Source of the DNA: Kiritimatiellia bacterium
Lineage (GTDB): Bacteria; Verrucomicrobiota; Kiritimatiellia; JAAZAB01
Reading direction: 5' to 3'
Length of the DNA stretch: 35,276 bases
NCBI GenBank assembly: GCA_028718125.1
Contig: JAQUMN010000038.1
Location: 1-35,276, forward strand
Shown: positions 33,016-35,276 of the stretch, one piece after another
Position numbering within the stretch: position 1 is the stretch's first letter
How the letters are laid out: each line of letters starts with the position of its first letter
The notes under the pieces: generated by a model
Told to the model about the DNA's origin: nothing
Databases searched by the model: none
The model's input: only the letters and a program-made list of their open reading frames with translations
Program-made: the position numbers and the translations under genes

Positions 33016-33660
33016 ATGAAACTCCTAATCGCCAGCCGTAATCCTCACAAGCTCGCGGAAATTCGCGCGATCTTCAACTTGCCCGGCATGGAAATCGTCG
33101 GCGCCCATGAAATCGGGGGGCTGCCGGAAGTCTTAGAGGATGGCCGGACCTTCCAGGCCAATGCGGTCAAGAAGGCGGTTTCACTGGCCATGCTGACGAA
33201 ACTCTGGACGCTGGCGGACGATTCCGGCTTGGAAGTCGACGCACTGAACGGCGAGCCGGGTGTCTATTCCGCGCGTTTTGCCGGCGAACCGGCAAATCAC
33301 ACCGCCAACAATGTCAAGCTGTTAAGCCTACTGGAACAACAGGAGAACCGTGCGGCGCGATTTATATGTGTCGTGGCGCTTTCAAGTCCCGGTGGACGCG
33401 CCCAGATTGTCGAAGGCATATGCCCGGGCCGTATTATTCGCGAAACCTGCGGCGAACAGGGGTTTGGTTACGATCCGATCTTTGTGCCCGATCGTCACGA
33501 GCAGACATTTGCCCAGATGGATGCCGCACTCAAAAATCAAATTTCCCACCGCGCCCGCGCCTTGAAACTAGCCCTGCAGACATGGGGCGAATTGCTGGGC
33601 CAAGCAAGCGCCGATTGGCCGGCACGCCGGCCGAAGCTGCGCGATACACGCGAAGCGTAA
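33016..33660 (+). CDS. rdgB: XTP/dITP (non-canonical purine NTP) pyrophosphatase
   Basis: A 214-residue Ham1/RdgB family house-cleaning enzyme that hydrolyses dITP, ITP and XTP to the monophosphate and pyrophosphate; cytoplasmic. The motifs are LIASRNPHKLAEI (phosphate-binding SxNxxKxxE), LADDSGLEVDALNGEPGVYSARFAG, the GFGYDPIFVP loop and ISHRARAL near the C-terminus. ATG 33016 is preceded by GAGGGAT; the frame extends 29 codons upstream into repeat sequence and that part is rejected. The C-terminus is about 15 residues longer than average. It is convergent with the response regulator gene. Confidence 0.95.
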   Translation: MKLLIASRNPHKLAEIRAIFNLPGMEIVGAHEIGGLPEVLEDGRTFQANAVKKAVSLAMLTKLWTLADDSGLEVDALNGEPGVYSARFAGEPANHTANNVKLLSLLEQQENRAARFICVVALSSPGGRAQIVEGICPGRIIRETCGEQGFGYDPIFVPDRHEQTFAQMDAALKNQISHRARALKLALQTWGELLGQASADWPARRPKLRDTREA

Positions 33661-33682
33661 AGCGTGGACACCAACCGGAAGT

Positions 33683-34420
33683 TCAGCCGATAAGGCGCCC
33701 ACTTGTGGACACGCTCAGATCGCGGCAAGCGCGCTTATCCTGCTTTTTGCCGGATTGCGAGTCATTGCCGACCTCCGCCGCGACATCCTCTTTTTCCTTC
33801 GGCGGGTTCGGAAACAGATCGGGATAGAGTCGCTGAGAGCAATCCGGACAAATGGCGTGCGTGAATATCGCTTCGAAATGATCATGGATGTAGTCTTCCA
33901 CCTGATGCCAACAGCCTTGATTGTCACGCATTTTTTTACAGGCGGCGCAGATCGGCAATGGCCCGCACAACCGGTTAACAAGAGCAAGCGTTGCGCGTAA
34001 TTCGGCCAGCAGTTTGTCTTTTTTCAGCAAAACGCGTTTCCGCTCTATAGCATAATGGATGGAGCGGCACAGCAGGCGGCAGTCGAATTGTCCCTTGATC
34101 AAATAATCCTGGATGCCATTATCAATAATGTTATTGGCCAACGCGCCGTCGTCCAGTCCCGTGAGGACAATAATCGGAATGGATGAGACCATCTGATCGG
34201 CTTGAGCAACAGTGTCCCACGCCGCGCTGTCCGGGAGATTCAGATCCAGCAAGACGACGTCAAATCTGCCCAAGGCCATTATTTTCTTTCCCTCGCCCAG
34301 GCATTTGGCATGGATCATATCCATGGGGCCGTTCGAGGCTTCCTTGACCATATCCAGAATCATCCGTGCATCGTCGGGATTGTCTTCGATCAGCAGCGCT
34401 TTAATCAATGAGGATGACAT
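33683..34420 (-). CDS. Response regulator with a two-CxxC C-terminal domain
   Basis: A 245-residue protein. Residues 6-125 are a receiver domain with acidic pocket E12/D13, phosphoacceptor D59 (LLDLNLPD), T87 and K109. After a helical linker (125-150) comes a short domain with C158-x2-C161 and C191-x2-C194 in the context PICAACKKMRD..W..VEDYI..CPDC, a module often attached to receiver or PAS domains and probably zinc-binding (inference). It lacks a DNA-binding output domain, so it is likely a signalling intermediary. AAGGAG 7 nt before ATG 34420 is an ideal start. The C-terminal 40 residues are charged and poorly conserved in appearance. No histidine kinase is adjacent. Confidence 0.92.
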   Translation of the reverse strand: MSSSLIKALLIEDNPDDARMILDMVKEASNGPMDMIHAKCLGEGKKIMALGRFDVVLLDLNLPDSAAWDTVAQADQMVSSIPIIVLTGLDDGALANNIIDNGIQDYLIKGQFDCRLLCRSIHYAIERKRVLLKKDKLLAELRATLALVNRLCGPLPICAACKKMRDNQGCWHQVEDYIHDHFEAIFTHAICPDCSQRLYPDLFPNPPKEKEDVAAEVGNDSQSGKKQDKRACRDLSVSTSGRLIG

Positions 34421-34510
34421 GGCAGTTCTCCTTTTTCTTGCGGCGGACACCGCGCAATGGTGACCCGAAAAGCTTCATTCTCCTGAACGACTTCAGCGAA
34501 TTTCTATTCG

Positions 34511-34717
34511 TCAATCGGATTTCTTTGTCAAAATAATTGATTGTTTCTTATCGGAAGCGTTTATCGGGAATCGGCCGGTTTCATACTCGTGAAGTCGGGC
34601 CTCAAGGGATAAGCGGATTAATTCAGAGGACGTCATGCCGTTCAGGCGGGCCAGTCGTCCTACCTTGGCCTTCAAGTCACAGGGAAGCCAAATGATTTTT
34701 AGACACTTCATTTCCAT
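34511..34717 (-). CDS. Small ribbon-helix-helix-like protein
   Basis: A 68-residue product with the pattern of a ribbon-helix-helix DNA-binding protein: a short beta-strand (CLKIIWLP) followed by LKAKVGRLARLNGMTSSELI and a second helix LSLEARLHEYE. Start ATG 34717 is chosen because it follows the promoter at 34729-34756; ATG 34711 is an alternative. It probably represses a promoter, perhaps its own. There is no toxin-like gene beside it; its neighbour, the response regulator, starts 90 nt further on the same strand. A divergent ribbon-helix-helix gene lies on the other side. Confidence 0.65.
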   Translation of the reverse strand: MEMKCLKIIWLPCDLKAKVGRLARLNGMTSSELIRLSLEARLHEYETGRFPINASDKKQSIILTKKSD

Positions 34718-34728
34718 AAATGCTCTAC

Positions 34729-34756
34729 ACTGTAGCGCACTTTGTGTTTCTGTCAA
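34729..34756 (-). promoter_or_regulatory. Probable sigma70 promoter, minus strand
   Basis: On the minus strand TTGACA (34756-34751) and TACAGT (34734-34729) are 16 nt apart. The -10 ends 11 nt before the ATG at 34717, giving a nearly leaderless transcript. Confidence 0.55.
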
Positions 34757-34888
34757 TAGTTTTTTTTAGATTTTTTTCTTTCCTTGACAGGGAGGGTGCG
34801 CTATCTTGACCACATTATCAGACACGCAAAGAGTCAGAAGCCAGAGCCACCGCAGGGCGCCTTGGTGGCAAATAATTTGGAACCCCGT

Positions 34889-35158
34889 ATGCGAAAAGAA
34901 GCGTCATTGCCTGTCAGATTGGATACGGAGATCAGCCGACGATTGGACCTGGCGGCTGAAAGGTTGGGTCTGACCAAGTCCGCCCTGATCCGGATGCTGG
35001 TCAAATCGTTCGTGGATCAATTAGAGGCCAACGGCGGCAAGATCGCTTTCCCCATGCGCTGGCAGGATCAAAAGCAGGATATCCCTGCTCCCTCGCTGCG
35101 TTACGTCGCCGAGGTTAAGGCGCGCTATGGCCGTAAAATCGGCAAGCGGTTGAATTAG
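34889..35158 (+). CDS. Ribbon-helix-helix DNA-binding protein
   Basis: An 89-residue product with an RHH/CopG-like N-terminus: strand ASLPVRLDTEI, helix SRRLDLAAERLG, then LTKSALIRMLVKSFVDQLE. The C-terminal 40 residues are basic (VKARYGRKIGKRLN). ATG 34889 has GGAA at about 8 nt; the open frame reaches 34784, and GTG 34862 is another candidate start. It is divergent from the small RHH gene at 34511-34717. It may be an antitoxin-like or autonomous repressor; no partner is visible, and the gene that follows is cut by the window edge. Confidence 0.75.
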   Translation: MRKEASLPVRLDTEISRRLDLAAERLGLTKSALIRMLVKSFVDQLEANGGKIAFPMRWQDQKQDIPAPSLRYVAEVKARYGRKIGKRLN

Positions 35159-35195
35159 GTTAAATGAGAAGGCTGATCTCCCTAGCTGCGAGCTG

Positions 35196-35204
35196 TGATA
35201 TAAT
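35196..35204 (+). promoter_or_regulatory. Extended -10 promoter element
   Basis: TGATATAAT combines a perfect TATAAT with the TG extended -10 motif, 54 nt before the ATG at 35258. No convincing -35 is present, as is usual for extended -10 promoters. Confidence 0.55.
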
Positions 35205-35257
35205 CACGCTCAAAGTAAAACGGCCTTGATGGGCCATAACGCATAAGGAGACCAGCC

Positions 35258-35276
35258 ATGAAAAAAGGTATCACGA
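35258..35276 (+). CDS. Start of a gene cut by the window edge
   Basis: ATG 35258 follows AAGGAG with 7-nt spacing and reads MKKGIT before the window ends. With the extended -10 promoter upstream this is almost certainly a real gene start. The product cannot be identified. Confidence 0.7.

Noticed and set aside
34511..35158. Toxin-antitoxin module
   Set aside because: Both small genes look like DNA-binding proteins; no toxin-like partner is visible within the window.

Overview
The window looks like about 35 kb of a chromosome from an uncultured, GC-moderate Gram-negative bacterium. The best guess is the Verrucomicrobiota/Kiritimatiellota/Lentisphaerota (PVC) side of the tree. This rests on the mixture of families (DUF6941-like protein, PocR-AraC regulator, DUF362 proteins, MEMO-like lipoprotein, lipid A-type acyltransferase) and on gene gaps crowded with palindromic and degenerate repeats. 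The assignment is an inference; there is no rRNA in the window.

Layout. 1-5.4 kb is the accessory-looking part: a cut-off IS-type transposase start at the left edge, a small exported protein, prmA, two copies of a 426/468-bp TIR element with 9-bp target duplications, an exported protein, cutA, and an ATP-grasp enzyme with an arginine/lysine-rich tail. 5.4-8.8 kb is a same-strand run: DUF1638 protein, DUF6941-like protein, DUF362 protein with two 4Fe-4S motifs, and a lipid A-type acyltransferase starting inside the previous stop codon. 8.9-11.3 kb is an araD-araB pair for pentose use, closed by a strong terminator. 11.4-15.5 kb holds an exported Ala/Pro-rich protein, an acetamidase/formamidase and ligA, all on the minus strand. 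15.7-18.6 kb carries an IclR regulator overlapping a QueG-like Fe-S protein, then a MEMO-family lipoprotein. 18.6-23.5 kb is a minus-strand series: SGNH lipoprotein, YgiQ radical SAM protein, second DUF362 protein, EamA transporter. 23.8-29.2 kb has a YprB-like RNase H exonuclease, folD, a MetF-like reductase, a PocR-AraC regulator and an acyl-CoA dehydrogenase. 29.2-35.3 kb has a palindrome-rich element, recD2, a coiled-coil membrane protein, tRNA-Leu(AAG), rdgB, a response regulator with a two-CxxC tail, two small ribbon-helix-helix-like genes and the start of another gene.

The most unusual signal is not a gene. The two TIR elements (1676-2143 and 3785-4210) contain a nested palindromic core that can fold into a three-way junction. 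A third, strongly diverged sequence directly after recD2 (about 29374-29696) folds the same way. Its stem sequences differ but still pair, the spacing is identical (49 nt from TTCGAAAAG to GCGCT), the apical loop is the same length (17 nt), and the unpaired AGAT on both sides of the inner stem is kept. This points to selection on a folded DNA or RNA, carried at least twice on a non-autonomous mobile element.

Other points worth a second look are the anticodon AAG in tRNA-Leu, the altered metal-site motif and basic tail of the ATP-grasp enzyme, and the redox/one-carbon flavour of several neighbourhoods (DUF1638, DUF362-ferredoxin, QueG-like protein, folD, MetF-like protein, PocR regulator). No CRISPR array, rRNA, prophage or recognised riboswitch was seen.
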